From contig DATHBD010000033.1 in the NCBI GenBank assembly GCA_035296325.1, positions 1 to 54,062 of the forward strand: DNA of 54,062 bases. The letters are read 5' to 3'. The notes below the pieces were generated by a model, which was not told the DNA's origin, made no database searches, and saw only the letters and a program-made list of their open reading frames with translations. Origin of the DNA: DATHBD01 sp035296325. Its GTDB lineage: Bacteria; Actinomycetota; Actinomycetes; Mycobacteriales; Micromonosporaceae. Below, one piece after another: positions 17,102 through 27,298 of this stretch (positions within the stretch are counted from its first letter, which is position 1; each line of letters opens with the position of its first letter). The position numbers and the translations under genes are program-made.

Positions 17102-19912
17102 TCAGGCGGTGAAGCGGAAGTAGATGCTGCGGCGGTACTCCCCCGCTGCGACGTTGAGCTGGCTCTCCGGGCCCAACTGGGTGGCGGTGTGGAACTTGTT
17201 GCCGATCGCCGGGATCGCGTCCAGGAACGAGATGTCCTGTCCGGGGTACACCGTGGTGGCGGACATCGGGTTCGACGCGACGGCCGGCGTGAACAGCCGC
17301 AGGAACAGGTTCTCCTGCGCCGCGACCATGGTGATGATGCCCTGGTCGGTGCGCAGCGCGGCCCAGTAGGTGTTGGCGTGGTAGCCCTTGAACTCGGGGT
17401 ACACGAAACTGCCACCGGTCGCGGTGTTGTTGTACGTCTTGCTCCACACCCCGGGTGTGACGCCGCGCCGGCGGTTCTTGTAGACCCGGTACGGACCATC
17501 ACCGAGCCAGGTCAGCCCGCGCACGCGCGACTCCGGATAGCTCATACTCACGCCGAAGTAGTTGTGGTTGCCGGTGCGGGTGTAGCGGTACTCCATCTGC
17601 AGCCAGCCGTTGGAGTCCAGCCGCCACCGGACCGAGGAGACGGCGCCGGTGTAGTCGGCCTGCACGACATAGCCGGTCCCGTCGCGGAAATGTGTGAGCC
17701 GGGTGAGCGTGGCGCTGCCGTCGGCCGGAGCCGGCCCGTTGGTCAGCGACACCGCCACCCCGCTGCGGGTCACCCCGGCGAGCCGACCGGTGCTGCGGGC
17801 GATGGCCACCTGAAGGGCCCCCGCCGTCATGGTGATGGTGGACGACGTCTCGGCCACGGCGACCGAGCCCGCGGCCGGAACCACAATCCGCGACGCGTGA
17901 CCGGCGGCCTTGCGGATGGTCCAGGCCCAGTTGTTGATCTCACGACCGGTCGGGTCGATGGTGGTCACCCGCAGCGCGTCCGCGCTGGCCCACGTCGCGG
18001 GCAGACCGAGGACGACGATGCCGGCCGCACCGGGGGCGACGTCCGGGCCGGCCACGGTCCCCTGCGCCACGACCGTCGGGGCCGTGTCGGCGGCGCCGGG
18101 GGCCGGGAAGTTCACCAACTGCCAGGCGAACCGGCAGTCCCGCAGGTTGGTGAAGTCGTACCGGTTGATCACATTGATGGAACTGGTGAAGTTCGTCGGA
18201 AAGGAGGTTGCGTAGTAGCTGGGGTTACTCAGTTGCACCGGCGACCAGATGTCCCGGACCGTGTAGAAACTGGCCTCCTTCTCCCGGTACGGGCCCAGGA
18301 TGCCATCGGCTCCGGCGTTGCCGGCGGTGTCGATCACCCCACCCCGGTCGGGGCGGGCCACCCCCTCGTCGACGAATGCCCAGATGAACCCGCCGGCGGA
18401 GCGTGGTGCGGTGCCCAGCAGATTCCAGTAGTCGTTCAACCCGGCACCGGCGCCGCCGTCGTAGAGCCCGTGCAGGAACTCGGTGGGCATGTGGATGGTG
18501 CTGCCGGCCAGGATCGAGCGGGTGCTCTCGTACGTTTCGTAGTGGTCGGTGTTGATGCCGTTGAAGTTCGCCCAGGGGTGGATGACCCGGCGGTTCTGCG
18601 GGTCGTACCGCGCGTAGTCGTCGTCCAGCGCGGTGTTCCAGCCGCCCTCGTTGCCGTTGGCCCACATCAGGATCGACGGGTGGTTGACGTCCCGGGTGAC
18701 CATCGAGGCCACCAGCGGCGCGGCGACGCCCTCGTCGTAGCGCTTCTGCCAGCCGGCCAGCTCGTCGATGACGTACAGGCCAATTTCGTCGCAGAGGTCC
18801 AGGAAGAACTGGTCCGGCGGGTAGTGCGACATCCGTACGGCGTTGTGGTTCATGTCCTTCATCAGCTGGATGTCCAGCCGGGCCAGCCGGGGGCTGGACG
18901 CACGGCCCAACGTTGGCCAGATGGTGTGACGGTTGGAGCCCTTCAGAATGACCCGACGGCCGTTGACGTAGACACCGCTGCCGTTGCGGACCTCGATCGT
19001 CCGGAAACCGAACCGCTGCGCGACACTGTGCAGCGGCGCACCGGCGCCGTTGGCGAGCTGAAATTCGACCTGGTACAGGTTCGGCGTCTCGGCGGTCCAC
19101 TGCAGTGGCGCCGACGCTGTCGTGTTGAGGGTGACCCGGGTTGCGCCCGCGGCCACGTTGACCTGGAACGGTCCGCCGACGGCCGTGCCGTCGAGGCGCC
19201 GGATCTGCCCGACCACCCGCCCCGCGGCGCTGACGCCGGCGAGGTACACGTCGGCCGCGAACGCGCCGCTGGCCTGCGCGTTGATCGCCACCCGATCGAT
19301 CCGCGCGGCGGGGAACGCCTCCAGGTACACCGGCCGGTAGATCCCGCCGAAGTTCCAGTAGTCGCCGCGGCGCTCGGCGTCGTTGACCGAGTTGTCCGCC
19401 GACTCCTTGCTGACCGTCACCTCGATCAGGTTCGACTCACCGAGCCGCACCAACCCGGTCACGTCATAACGGAACCGGTAGAAACCGCCCTGGTGCCGCG
19501 GTCCGGCCGAGGTTCCGTTGACCCGGACCTCGGTGTCGGTCATCGAGCCCTCGAAGACCAGGAAGATCCGTCGCCCGGCCCAGGCCGTCGACGGGGTGAA
19601 GGTCCGCCGGTACATGCCGCGCTCCCCCGGCACCAGGTTCCACCCGTAGTTGAACGTGCCGAAACCGTGGAACTCCCAGTTCGACGGCGTGGGGATCGTC
19701 GACCACACACCGGCCCGGCGGCCGCTGGTGACCTGGAACTCCCAGTTCACCGTGTTGTCAGCGTCGGCACCGGTGAGCAGCAGACTTTCGGTCACCGGGC
19801 CGACGAGGGCGGCGTCGGCCGGGCGGGCGGCCGCGAGGCCGAGCGCGGACAGGCCAGCCGCGCCTGCCCCCGCCGCACCGATGGCGAGGACCTGGCGACG
19901 GTTGATTTCCAT
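17102..19912 (-). CDS. Secreted GH2 beta-galactosidase-type glycosidase
   Basis: The product has 936 residues and a Tat-like leader (NRRQVLAIGAAGAGAAGL...ADA). Order: jelly-roll sugar-binding domain (about 45-200, with MYRRTF and WNFGGIYRPVYLE), Ig-like domain (about 205-310), TIM barrel (about 315-600), and C-terminal beta-sandwich with a small-chain-like domain (TAGALQVAIARSTGRLAGV). The acid/base is Glu422 in WANGNEGGW and the nucleophile is Glu478 in PTEFLHG. Other GH2 signatures are RMSHYPPDQFFLDLCDEIGLYV and FIWAFVDEG. A beta-galactosidase or related exo-glycosidase on plant galactans fits best; beta-glucuronidase or mannosidase activity cannot be excluded. The stop is followed by a hairpin. 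Confidence 0.88.
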   Translation of the reverse strand: MEINRRQVLAIGAAGAGAAGLSALGLAAARPADAALVGPVTESLLLTGADADNTVNWEFQVTSGRRAGVWSTIPTPSNWEFHGFGTFNYGWNLVPGERGMYRRTFTPSTAWAGRRIFLVFEGSMTDTEVRVNGTSAGPRHQGGFYRFRYDVTGLVRLGESNLIEVTVSKESADNSVNDAERRGDYWNFGGIYRPVYLEAFPAARIDRVAINAQASGAFAADVYLAGVSAAGRVVGQIRRLDGTAVGGPFQVNVAAGATRVTLNTTASAPLQWTAETPNLYQVEFQLANGAGAPLHSVAQRFGFRTIEVRNGSGVYVNGRRVILKGSNRHTIWPTLGRASSPRLARLDIQLMKDMNHNAVRMSHYPPDQFFLDLCDEIGLYVIDELAGWQKRYDEGVAAPLVASMVTRDVNHPSILMWANGNEGGWNTALDDDYARYDPQNRRVIHPWANFNGINTDHYETYESTRSILAGSTIHMPTEFLHGLYDGGAGAGLNDYWNLLGTAPRSAGGFIWAFVDEGVARPDRGGVIDTAGNAGADGILGPYREKEASFYTVRDIWSPVQLSNPSYYATSFPTNFTSSINVINRYDFTNLRDCRFAWQLVNFPAPGAADTAPTVVAQGTVAGPDVAPGAAGIVVLGLPATWASADALRVTTIDPTGREINNWAWTIRKAAGHASRIVVPAAGSVAVAETSSTITMTAGALQVAIARSTGRLAGVTRSGVAVSLTNGPAPADGSATLTRLTHFRDGTGYVVQADYTGAVSSVRWRLDSNGWLQMEYRYTRTGNHNYFGVSMSYPESRVRGLTWLGDGPYRVYKNRRRGVTPGVWSKTYNNTATGGSFVYPEFKGYHANTYWAALRTDQGIITMVAAQENLFLRLFTPAVASNPMSATTVYPGQDISFLDAIPAIGNKFHTATQLGPESQLNVAAGEYRRSIYFRFTA

Positions 19913-20220
19913 GGTGACCTCCGGACTTCCTGATGTGCGCTGAGGGCTGGCGGACAGGCCTACCGGCGGCGTGCGGGGCGAGCGCCGCGACGTGGTGGAG
20001 CGCGCCGGCCAAGGCGTGGCGGGCCGCGGCCGAACTATATCGAGGATTTTTCATATTGGGCCCGTAGTTGGACAGCAAATCCGGCCGGGGCCCGGTCCGC
20101 CGGATGCGCGCACCGCTCAGCACAAGCACGGGAGCCGGACCACGGACGACGCACCTCCGTGGGCGCGCCGTACGCGGTCCGGCTCCCTGGGCAGGCAGTG
20201 CCCTCCACTCGCGCCTTGGG
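19913..20220. other. Intergenic region: GH2 promoter and GH27 terminator
   Basis: An AT-rich patch at 20035-20057 is the best candidate for the GH2 promoter or operator area. The long hairpin at 20130-20187 is listed separately. No gene was seen. Confidence 0.4.
20130..20187 (-). terminator. Long nested hairpin downstream of the GH27 gene
   Basis: GGGAGCCGGACC (20130-20141) is the exact complement of GGTCCGGCTCCC (20176-20187). Inside, CCACGGA and TCCGTGG form a second stem. It is 33 bases past the GH27 stop. Confidence 0.7.
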
Positions 20221-21800
20221 CTACACCCGGCTCCATCGCTGGTTGGCGCCACCATGGCAGTCCCAGATGTGCACAAGTGACCCGTTGGCGGTCGCTGCGC
20301 CAGAGACGTCCAGGCAGCGGTTCGCTCCCACCGCGGTGATGCTGCCGTCGGCGTTGAGCCGCCATTGCTGGTTGGTCTGGCCGTTGCAATCCCAGATCAC
20401 CACCCGGGAGCCGTTCGCCGTCGCGGCCCCCACCACATCCAGACACTTCGTGCCGACCCGCAGTTCACCGGCGGCGGTCGGCGTCCAGCGCTGACTGGTC
20501 GCCGTCGCCGAGCAGTCCCAGATCGTGGCGAACGCGCCATTTGCCTGTGACCCGCCGGTGACGTCGAGGCAGCGCGCGGAACCTTCACCGCGCAGGGTGG
20601 AGCCGGTGCCACCGACCGGTGGGGCGCCACCGGACACCACGTACATGACCGCGCCATGTGCCGGTACGGACGCGCTGATGGTGCCGGTGGACGAGCTGGT
20701 GGTGTGGGACCAGAGGTCACGCACCGAGTAGGTGGAAGCGGCACCCAGGCCGAGCGCCGACGCGGTCGTCGACACGGTGGCGGTGCTGCTCCCCCGGTTG
20801 AGCAGGACGGTGGCCGCGGAGCCGTTGGCCATCGGCTTGCGCCACACCTCGAGATTGCCGTTGTCGCTGATCTTGTGGCCCTGCCGGCCGCCCCAGTCCT
20901 GGTTGACGGCGATGACGTCGGTGTTGGTGAGGATCGTCCGGGTCGCCGCGCTCATCGATCGCAGGTCGTTGCCGGCGATCAGCGGCGCGTTGAGCAGTGC
21001 CCAGAGGCTGAAGTGCGCACGGGACTCGGTCTCGGACAGGCCCGGGTTGCCGACCTCCAGCATGTCCGGGTCGTTCCAGGCGCCGGGCCGGGCGTAGGTG
21101 GTGAGGTTGACCTGGGCGTCGAGGATGCTCATGACCGACGCCCAGGTGTCCGTGATGTCGCCGGTGGTCCGCCAGGAGTTGCCGACCGCCGGGCCCCAGG
21201 TCCAGACGCTCTCCTGGCCCCAGTTGCACAGGCTGTACAGGATCGGCCGGCCGGTGGCGGCGAGGGCATCGCGCATCGCGGTGTAGCGCTGCACAGCGCT
21301 CCTGCCCTGGTGGTCGCCGCAGTTGTCGTACTTCAGGTAGTCGATCCCCCACGACGCCCACAGGTTCGCGTCGCGCTGCTCGTAGTTGAGCTGGCGGGGT
21401 AGCCGGCGCACGTGGTGGTGCCGGCGGAGGAGTAGATCCCGAGCTTGAGTCCCCTGGCGTGGACGTAGTCGGCCAGGGCCCGCATGCCGCTGGGGAACTT
21501 CTGCGGATCGGCGACCAGGTCGCCGCTGCTGTTGCGGGACCTCGTCGACCAGCAGTCGTCGATGTTGACGTACTGGTAGCCCGCAGCGGCCATGCCGCTG
21601 GAGACCATCGCGTCCGCCGTCTGACGGACCAGGGATTCGGTGACGTTGCAGCCGAAGGTGTTCCAGTCGTTCCACCCCATCTGCGGAGTCCGGGCAAGCC
21701 CGTTGTCCAGTGCCTGCGCAGGTTGGGCGAGGAAAATCGCAAGAGGGACGGTCGCGGCGGCGACCAGGACCGACATGGTGACGCGGAACATCGTGCGCAT
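20221..21800 (-). pseudogene. GH27 alpha-galactosidase with C-terminal RICIN/CBM13, one frameshift
   Basis: Two frames together encode a complete enzyme. The first (from ATG 21800) has a signal peptide (MFRVTMSVLVAAATVPLAIFLAQPAQA) and GH27 motifs LARTPQMGWNDWNTFGCNV, YVNIDDCW, and GIYSSAGTTTCAGYPAS. The second resumes at LNYEQRDANLWASWGIDYLKYDNC (nucleophile Asp), followed by SLCNWGQE, WNDPDMLEVGN (acid/base Asp), a C-terminal beta domain, and three QxW ricin repeats. The junction at about 21388-21392 lacks one base. The repaired protein would be about 526 residues, normal for GH27-CBM13. Either the gene is freshly broken or the assembly has a one-base error; the rest of the reading frame is undamaged. 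Its role would be removing alpha-galactosyl side chains from galactomannan or raffinose-type sugars. Confidence 0.8.
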
Positions 21801-22109
21801 GCGGACTCCGTGGCTTCAGTGGCGGATGGGCCGGAGCTAACGGCGGAGCGCGGTTCTTGATCGTGGCGTGGCGACGCGGGCGTTGGTGACATCGAGAGTC
21901 GTCATTACCCCAAGCTAGCCCGCGCTCACGGTAGGTCGCATCGTATGGCTCGACGGACGCACCGTCAACGAATCCAGCGTGGTGCCGGAGGGCATCCGCC
22001 GCCCTTGCCGCCACCGTGGCGATGTGTTTCCATCGGCCCGGTCCATTGTGGCGACAACTCAGGTTGCGACACGTGGACCACTCGGGCCGCGCCAACGTGG
22101 GAGGCGCTA
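21801..22109. other. Divergent promoter region of GH27 and GH5
   Basis: The 309 bases between two divergently read secreted glycosidase genes should hold both promoters, allowing shared control. I found no strong palindrome. Confidence 0.4.
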
Positions 22110-25100
22110 ATGGTCAGGGCACGCCGGTCCGCATGGTGGCACGTCGTAGTGACCGCCGTCATGGCACTTGTCGTGGTGGTGCCCGGTGCGGGCCCCGCAT
22201 TCGGCGCACTGCCGCCGGACACCGGTGGAGCCACCGCGGCCGACGCCGGCCCCGGCTCCGACGGCGGGACGGACCCCGCGCTCGCCGATCAGTTCGTCAC
22301 CCGTGCCGGGTCCACCCTGCAACTCAACGGTGAAACTTTCCGATTCGGCGGTGCCAACATCTACTGGCTTGGCCTCGACGAAAACGTCGGTGGCGTGGCC
22401 TACCCGACCTACTTCCGCATCGACAATGCGTTGCGCACCGCCAAGGCGATGGGCGCGACCGTCGTGCGCTCGCACACCCTGGGGATCTCCACCGGCAATC
22501 CGCTCAGCTTCGAGCCGACCCTCGGGCAGTTCAACCCGACGGCGCTCGCCACGATCGACTACGCGGTCGCGAGGGCCCGTCAACTCGGCATCCGCCTCGT
22601 CGTACCGCTCGCCGACAACTGGGCGTATTACCACGGCGGCCGGGCGGACTTCACCAACTGGTTCGGCCTACCGGCCGACGCGTTCTACACCGACCCCCGG
22701 GTGATCGCAGCGTTCCAGGAGTACATCCGCAATCTCCTCACGCACGTCAATCCCTACACCGGGCGGGCGTACGCCGACGAGCCCACCGTGCTGGCCTGGG
22801 AGCTCGGCAACGAACTGCAGGGGATGACGCCGGAATGGGTCGACACCATCGCTGCGCAGCTGCACCAGCTCTCGCCACGTATCCTGGTCGCCGCCCCGGG
22901 CATCAGCCCGGCCACAGTGGACTCGGACCAGATCGACATCGTCGACGCCCACTACTACCCGCCGAGCGCGGAGCGCATGCTGGCCGACGCGGCGCAGGTG
23001 ACCGCCGCCGGCAAGGTCTACATCGCCGGCGAGTACGGCTCGACCATGGCCACCCCGGAGCTGCTGCAACCGCTCGCTGCCGACCCCCGGGTCACCGGCA
23101 CGATCTTCTGGTCACTGTTCGGTCACAACGACACCCACGGCTTCGTGGAACACAACGACGGATTCACCCTGCACTACCCCGGTGACACCCCCGCGATGCG
23201 ACGGGCGGTGCAGGCCATCGAGGCCTTCAACCGGGCGGTGAACCCGACCGCTCGGACCCGCGGCATCCGACTCGGCCAGCCCCTGCTCACCTCGGTCACG
23301 CACTCCTACGGGATCACCCTGCTCGCGTGGCGTGGTACCGCGGGCGCGGTGCGGTACACCGTGCAACGGTCCACGCGCGGGCCGGACGGTCCGTGGAGCA
23401 CCGTTTCCGACGGTCCGGTCACCGACCGGGACACCCCGTGGATCGACCGGCACTCGCTGACGTCCCCGGCGTGGTACCGGGTGATCGCCCACGACGCCGC
23501 GGGCCACCGGCGGCTCTCCGAGCCGGTGCACACAGATCCCCGGCAGGGCGTACTCGTGGACCCCCTGTCGTCGTGGACGAACACCGCGGCGCACACCGAC
23601 GACCTCGTCGTGCGCCCGGAGGGGGACCGCGTCGCCGTCCTACCCGCACCAGGCACCGGGGCGTCCGCGACACCGTCGATCACCTGGTCACACCTGTTGA
23701 CGGTCGGGTTCAGCCTCGACGTCACCGCGCCGAACCGCCGCATTCCGCTCACCCTGCTGACGTCAGTCGACGGCCAGCGTTGGACCCGCGAATCGCCCCG
23801 GGTGTCGTCGCTGGGCGACAACCGCTACCGGTTGTCGCTGGACCGGCTCGCCGGCGTGCGCTCGGTGCGGGTGGAGTGGCGGATGCGGGGACGGGACCGG
23901 GCCGACGCCTCACGCGTCGCGGTCACCGCCGCCACGCTCCGGTACGCGGAGCCGGCGGTCACCGACGAACTGTCCGACTGGTCCGAGACCGCCAGTCGTA
24001 CCGAGGGCCTGGGCTTCGACGCCGGCAACCCCGGTCAGTTCGGCGGGGACAGCTCGCGGGTCAGCCGCACCACGACCGGTCCGGAGCACGCGGTGTGGCG
24101 GCTGCCCGGTATGACCGCCGCGACCGCGGTCGGATACTTCTGGCCGGACGAGCCGGTCTCCGACTTCGCGTTCGCCACCTCCGCTGACGGGCAGGCGTGG
24201 ACACCGGTGCAGCCGGAGATCGTCGCCGTGCCCGGCAACTGGATCCGACACGACTACACCCTCACCGGCCTGCGTGACGCCAACTACCTGCGGGTCACCT
24301 GGACCAACGCCGCCGGCCAGCCCTGGACGCCGCAACTGTCCCGCGTCGAGCTCTACGGCCCGCCAACAGCCGTACCGGCACCGTCGCCGTTCGCGCAGCA
24401 GTCACCCGCGGCCGGGGCGACCATGGTCGGCCTCGCTCCGCGCCTGTCCTGGAGCCCTGCGGCCCGGGCCGCCTACTACACGCTTGTCGTGTCGACGAAC
24501 CCCGACCTGAGCAATCCCACGATCAATCTGACCGGGCTGAGCGACACCAGCTACACGCCGCCGGCGAGACTGGCACCCAACACCACGTACTACTGGTCGG
24601 TGAGCGCCGTCAACATCACCGGGACCACGGTGGCCACCAACGCGGTGGCGTCGTTCACCACGTTCGATCCGACGACCATGCCGCTGCCCGTCGAGGACTT
24701 CTCCGGCTACGGCGGGTCCAACGACGCCCTGCGCGCCGCGTACGTCCGCAACACCGGTGGCGACGAGTTCACGGTTTCGCTGGAATCCACAACCGCGGAC
24801 CGTGCGCCGTCGATGGCGGTGAACTACACGATCGGCACCGCGGGGTACGCCGGAGCCAGCCGCACCTTCGCGGCGCCGCAGGACTGGTCACCCGATCGCG
24901 GCCTGCGCTTCTGGCTGGCGCCGGACCCGACCCTTCGGCCGATCACCGTCCAGTTCCAGGCGGCCGGCGTGTACTGGGAGACCACCTACACCCCCACCAG
25001 CACCACCCCGGGGGTCGTCTCGCTCCCGTTCTCGCAGTTCCAGATTCCGAGCTGGGCGCAACCGTCGCCGCTGGATCTGACCCAGGTCACTCAGCTCTCC

Positions 25101-25172
25101 CTCTATGTCGGCGGTGCTCCAGGAACCGGCACCTTCTATGTGGACTCGTTCGAGGCCTACCCCATCGACTGA
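22110..25172 (+). CDS. Large secreted multimodular GH5 endo-beta-mannanase-like enzyme
   Basis: The product has 1020 residues. ATG 22110 has GGGAGG upstream. A signal peptide (residues 1-31) precedes a linker. The GH5 barrel (about 60-380) has Glu235 in WELGNELQG (acid/base) and Glu308 in IAGEYGS (nucleophile). The N-terminal FRFGGANIYWLGL and the RSHTLG motif fit the mannanase-like GH5 branch. It continues with an FnIII-like domain (about 390-470), two beta-sandwich modules beginning LVDPLSSWTNTAAHTDDLVV and TDELSDWSETASRTEGLGF, a second FnIII (about 755-850), and a CBM11/CIA30-like module (DFSGYGGSNDALRAAY...FYVDSFEAYPID). Endo-cleavage of galactomannan or a related beta-mannan is inferred. 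Confidence 0.85.
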   Translation: MVRARRSAWWHVVVTAVMALVVVVPGAGPAFGALPPDTGGATAADAGPGSDGGTDPALADQFVTRAGSTLQLNGETFRFGGANIYWLGLDENVGGVAYPTYFRIDNALRTAKAMGATVVRSHTLGISTGNPLSFEPTLGQFNPTALATIDYAVARARQLGIRLVVPLADNWAYYHGGRADFTNWFGLPADAFYTDPRVIAAFQEYIRNLLTHVNPYTGRAYADEPTVLAWELGNELQGMTPEWVDTIAAQLHQLSPRILVAAPGISPATVDSDQIDIVDAHYYPPSAERMLADAAQVTAAGKVYIAGEYGSTMATPELLQPLAADPRVTGTIFWSLFGHNDTHGFVEHNDGFTLHYPGDTPAMRRAVQAIEAFNRAVNPTARTRGIRLGQPLLTSVTHSYGITLLAWRGTAGAVRYTVQRSTRGPDGPWSTVSDGPVTDRDTPWIDRHSLTSPAWYRVIAHDAAGHRRLSEPVHTDPRQGVLVDPLSSWTNTAAHTDDLVVRPEGDRVAVLPAPGTGASATPSITWSHLLTVGFSLDVTAPNRRIPLTLLTSVDGQRWTRESPRVSSLGDNRYRLSLDRLAGVRSVRVEWRMRGRDRADASRVAVTAATLRYAEPAVTDELSDWSETASRTEGLGFDAGNPGQFGGDSSRVSRTTTGPEHAVWRLPGMTAATAVGYFWPDEPVSDFAFATSADGQAWTPVQPEIVAVPGNWIRHDYTLTGLRDANYLRVTWTNAAGQPWTPQLSRVELYGPPTAVPAPSPFAQQSPAAGATMVGLAPRLSWSPAARAAYYTLVVSTNPDLSNPTINLTGLSDTSYTPPARLAPNTTYYWSVSAVNITGTTVATNAVASFTTFDPTTMPLPVEDFSGYGGSNDALRAAYVRNTGGDEFTVSLESTTADRAPSMAVNYTIGTAGYAGASRTFAAPQDWSPDRGLRFWLAPDPTLRPITVQFQAAGVYWETTYTPTSTTPGVVSLPFSQFQIPSWAQPSPLDLTQVTQLSLYVGGAPGTGTFYVDSFEAYPID

Positions 25173-25261
25173 CAGCACAGCGCTCTCGCACCAGGCACGG
25201 CACCAGCGCGCCCGGCGGCAACGGAGTACCTTGGCTCCGTCCACGGGAGGAGACCAGGGCC

Positions 25262-26422
25262 GTGTCCGACGAGGTGACACCATTCCGCATCGACGTCGAT
25301 GATGCCGACCTGCGCGACCTTCGGGAACGTCTTCGCCGTACCCGGTGGCCGGAGCCGGAGACCGTCGAGGACTGGTCTCAGGGTGTGCCGATCCGCTACC
25401 TCAGGGAGTTCTGCGAGTACTGGAGCGAAGCGTACGACTGGCGCGCGACCGAGGCGGCGCTCAACGAGCTGCCCCAGTTCCGCACCAGCATCGACAATCT
25501 CGGGATCCACTTCCTACACGTCCGCTCGCCACACCCTGGTGCCGTCCCGCTCGTCATGACCCACGGCTGGCCCGGGTCGATCGTCGAGTTCCGTAAGGTC
25601 ATCGGGCCGCTCATCAACCCGGCGGCCCACGGCGGCGATCCGGCCGACGCTTTCCACGTGGTGTGCCCATCGCTGCCGGGGTACGGCTTCAGCGACAAAC
25701 CCACGCGGCCGGGGTGGGGGGTGGAGCGGATCGCCGACGCCTGGATCACACTGATGGCGCGCCTGGGCTACGAGCGCTACGGCGCGCAAGGCCACGACTG
25801 GGGAACCAGCATCAGCACCGGCATCGCCCAGCACGACCCCGATCACGTCATCGGCATCCACCTGGTCCCGCCACTGGCCGCACCTGATCCGGACACGTTC
25901 CATGACCTCACCGACGCGGAGCGCACCGCACTCGATGATCTGAAGCGGGCCGCCGAATCCGAGGACGGGTACTCGCTGGAACAGTCGACCAGGCCGCAGA
26001 CCATTGGCTACGGCCTGGTCGACTCGCCTGCGGCACTGTGCGCCTGGATCCTGGAGAAGTTCCGTTCGTGGACCGACTGTGACGGCCATCCGGAGAACGC
26101 GCTCACCCGCGACGAACTCCTCGACAACCTCATGTTCTACTGGCTCCCCGGCACCGGTGCATCGTCGGCACGCCTCTACTGGGAAAGCTTCAAGCAGGTC
26201 CAGCAGCGGTTCAGCGGCTCCACGACAGATGTGGTGACCGTGCCGACCGGGTGCTCGATCTTTCCCCGAGAGATCCCACGGCCGTCCCGCCGGTGGGCGG
26301 CGAAGCGATTCCCGGACATCCGCCACTGGAACGAACTCGACAGGGGCGGACACTTCGCGGCGTTCGAGCAGCCGGAGCTGTTCGTCGAGGAGCTGCGGTC
26401 GTTCTTCCGACTGGTTCGCTGA
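25262..26422 (+). CDS. Epoxide hydrolase with EHN N-terminal domain
   Basis: The protein has 386 residues and is cytoplasmic. Residues about 5-110 match the epoxide hydrolase N-terminal domain (DLRDLRERLRRTRWPEPE...YDWRATEAALNELPQF). The alpha/beta hydrolase core has the oxyanion motif THGWPGS, the nucleophile Asp179 in GAQGHDWGTSI, and the catalytic His in DRGGHFAAFEQPE. It opens epoxides to diols by an ester intermediate. The start is GTG at 25262 after GGGAGGAG. It sits within the glycosidase region but has no obvious tie to it; a detoxification or secondary-metabolic role is equally possible. Confidence 0.88.
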   Translation: MSDEVTPFRIDVDDADLRDLRERLRRTRWPEPETVEDWSQGVPIRYLREFCEYWSEAYDWRATEAALNELPQFRTSIDNLGIHFLHVRSPHPGAVPLVMTHGWPGSIVEFRKVIGPLINPAAHGGDPADAFHVVCPSLPGYGFSDKPTRPGWGVERIADAWITLMARLGYERYGAQGHDWGTSISTGIAQHDPDHVIGIHLVPPLAAPDPDTFHDLTDAERTALDDLKRAAESEDGYSLEQSTRPQTIGYGLVDSPAALCAWILEKFRSWTDCDGHPENALTRDELLDNLMFYWLPGTGASSARLYWESFKQVQQRFSGSTTDVVTVPTGCSIFPREIPRPSRRWAAKRFPDIRHWNELDRGGHFAAFEQPELFVEELRSFFRLVR

Positions 26423-26512
26423 GGACCGCCTGGTGGTGGTTCACGCAACGCTGCGACGGTCGACGTAGCCGGTGCTGTCCGGTGATCCAGGCGGGCAGCG
26501 ACATCCACCGCA

Positions 26513-27298
26513 CTACCCCCGGGGACGCAGCACCGCGTAGAACGCAGGCACGACGGTGATCCCAGCGGCCACGCCCGGCGTCACCACGTCGAGCGTAACG
26601 TCGCCGCTCGATCGCAGGTGCCAGGCGTTCTTGGTGAACCAGCGCAGCAACTCGACCCGGTCGAACATGCGGGGCGCCGGAATGCCGGCGCGCAGGCAGC
26701 GGCTCACCGTGGCCGGGAAGCGGCGCGGACCCACCCCCAGGAACTCGAGGTATCGCAGTGGGGAGCCGCTGAACGCGGTCTCCACGAGCAGGACCGTGCC
26801 GGCCCCGTCGACCAGGTCCGCGAGGTTGGTGACGAGCGCGCGGCGCTGGGGGTCGTCGAGAATGTGCAGCAGCCCTCGCAGGTGGACGTTCACCGCGCCG
26901 AGGCCGAGGGTGTCGGCGAGCGCACGGCCGGCGCCCGGCGCCGTGAGATCCAGCACCTGGAAGGACAGGCACCCATCGGGTGCCGCGGCCGACGCGCGCT
27001 GCCGGGCGAGCTCAATCGCCGCGGCCGACACGTCGACGCCGACGACCGTGCGGAAGTGACCTGCGAGCAACAGGGCCTGGGTGCCGTTGCCGCAGCCCAC
27101 GTCGACCACTGGCAACGCCGGGTCGAAGTGCGCGACCGTCTGGTCGCGGGTCCACGCCAGGCCGCGTTGGGTGGCCGCGTCCCAGAGCACATCGCCGCCG
27201 CTGCCCCCGTGGTCGACCGACGCCCAGTACGCATCCCAGGCGGCCGTTCGCCCGCTGGGCGCGCGCGCCGCACTCCACGCCACCCGGGGCAGGATCAT
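26513..27298 (-). CDS. Class I SAM-dependent methyltransferase
   Basis: The protein has about 261 residues. Motif I VVDVGCGNGTQALLLAG and the following acidic VGVDVSAAAIELARQRA are the SAM-binding loop of Rossmann methyltransferases; VLDLTAPG and LLHILDDPQRRALVTNL follow. The substrate is unknown. I placed the start at ATG 27298 because the upstream 51 open codons are Pro/Arg-rich and lack a ribosome site. The gene is convergent with the epoxide hydrolase and co-directional with the membrane protein upstream. Confidence 0.82.
   Translation of the reverse strand: MILPRVAWSAARAPSGRTAAWDAYWASVDHGGSGGDVLWDAATQRGLAWTRDQTVAHFDPALPVVDVGCGNGTQALLLAGHFRTVVGVDVSAAAIELARQRASAAAPDGCLSFQVLDLTAPGAGRALADTLGLGAVNVHLRGLLHILDDPQRRALVTNLADLVDGAGTVLLVETAFSGSPLRYLEFLGVGPRRFPATVSRCLRAGIPAPRMFDRVELLRWFTKNAWHLRSSGDVTLDVVTPGVAAGITVVPAFYAVLRPRG

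Noticed and set aside
16712..19933. A 1073-codon plus-strand open frame opposite the GH2 gene
   Set aside because: It is antisense to a gene with all GH2 catalytic motifs; long open antisense frames are expected at this GC content. Its protein is low-complexity Gly/Arg/His/Val.
22332..22340. GAAACTTTC palindrome
   Set aside because: It lies inside the GH5 coding region and encodes conserved residues (NGETFRFGG), so it is likely chance.
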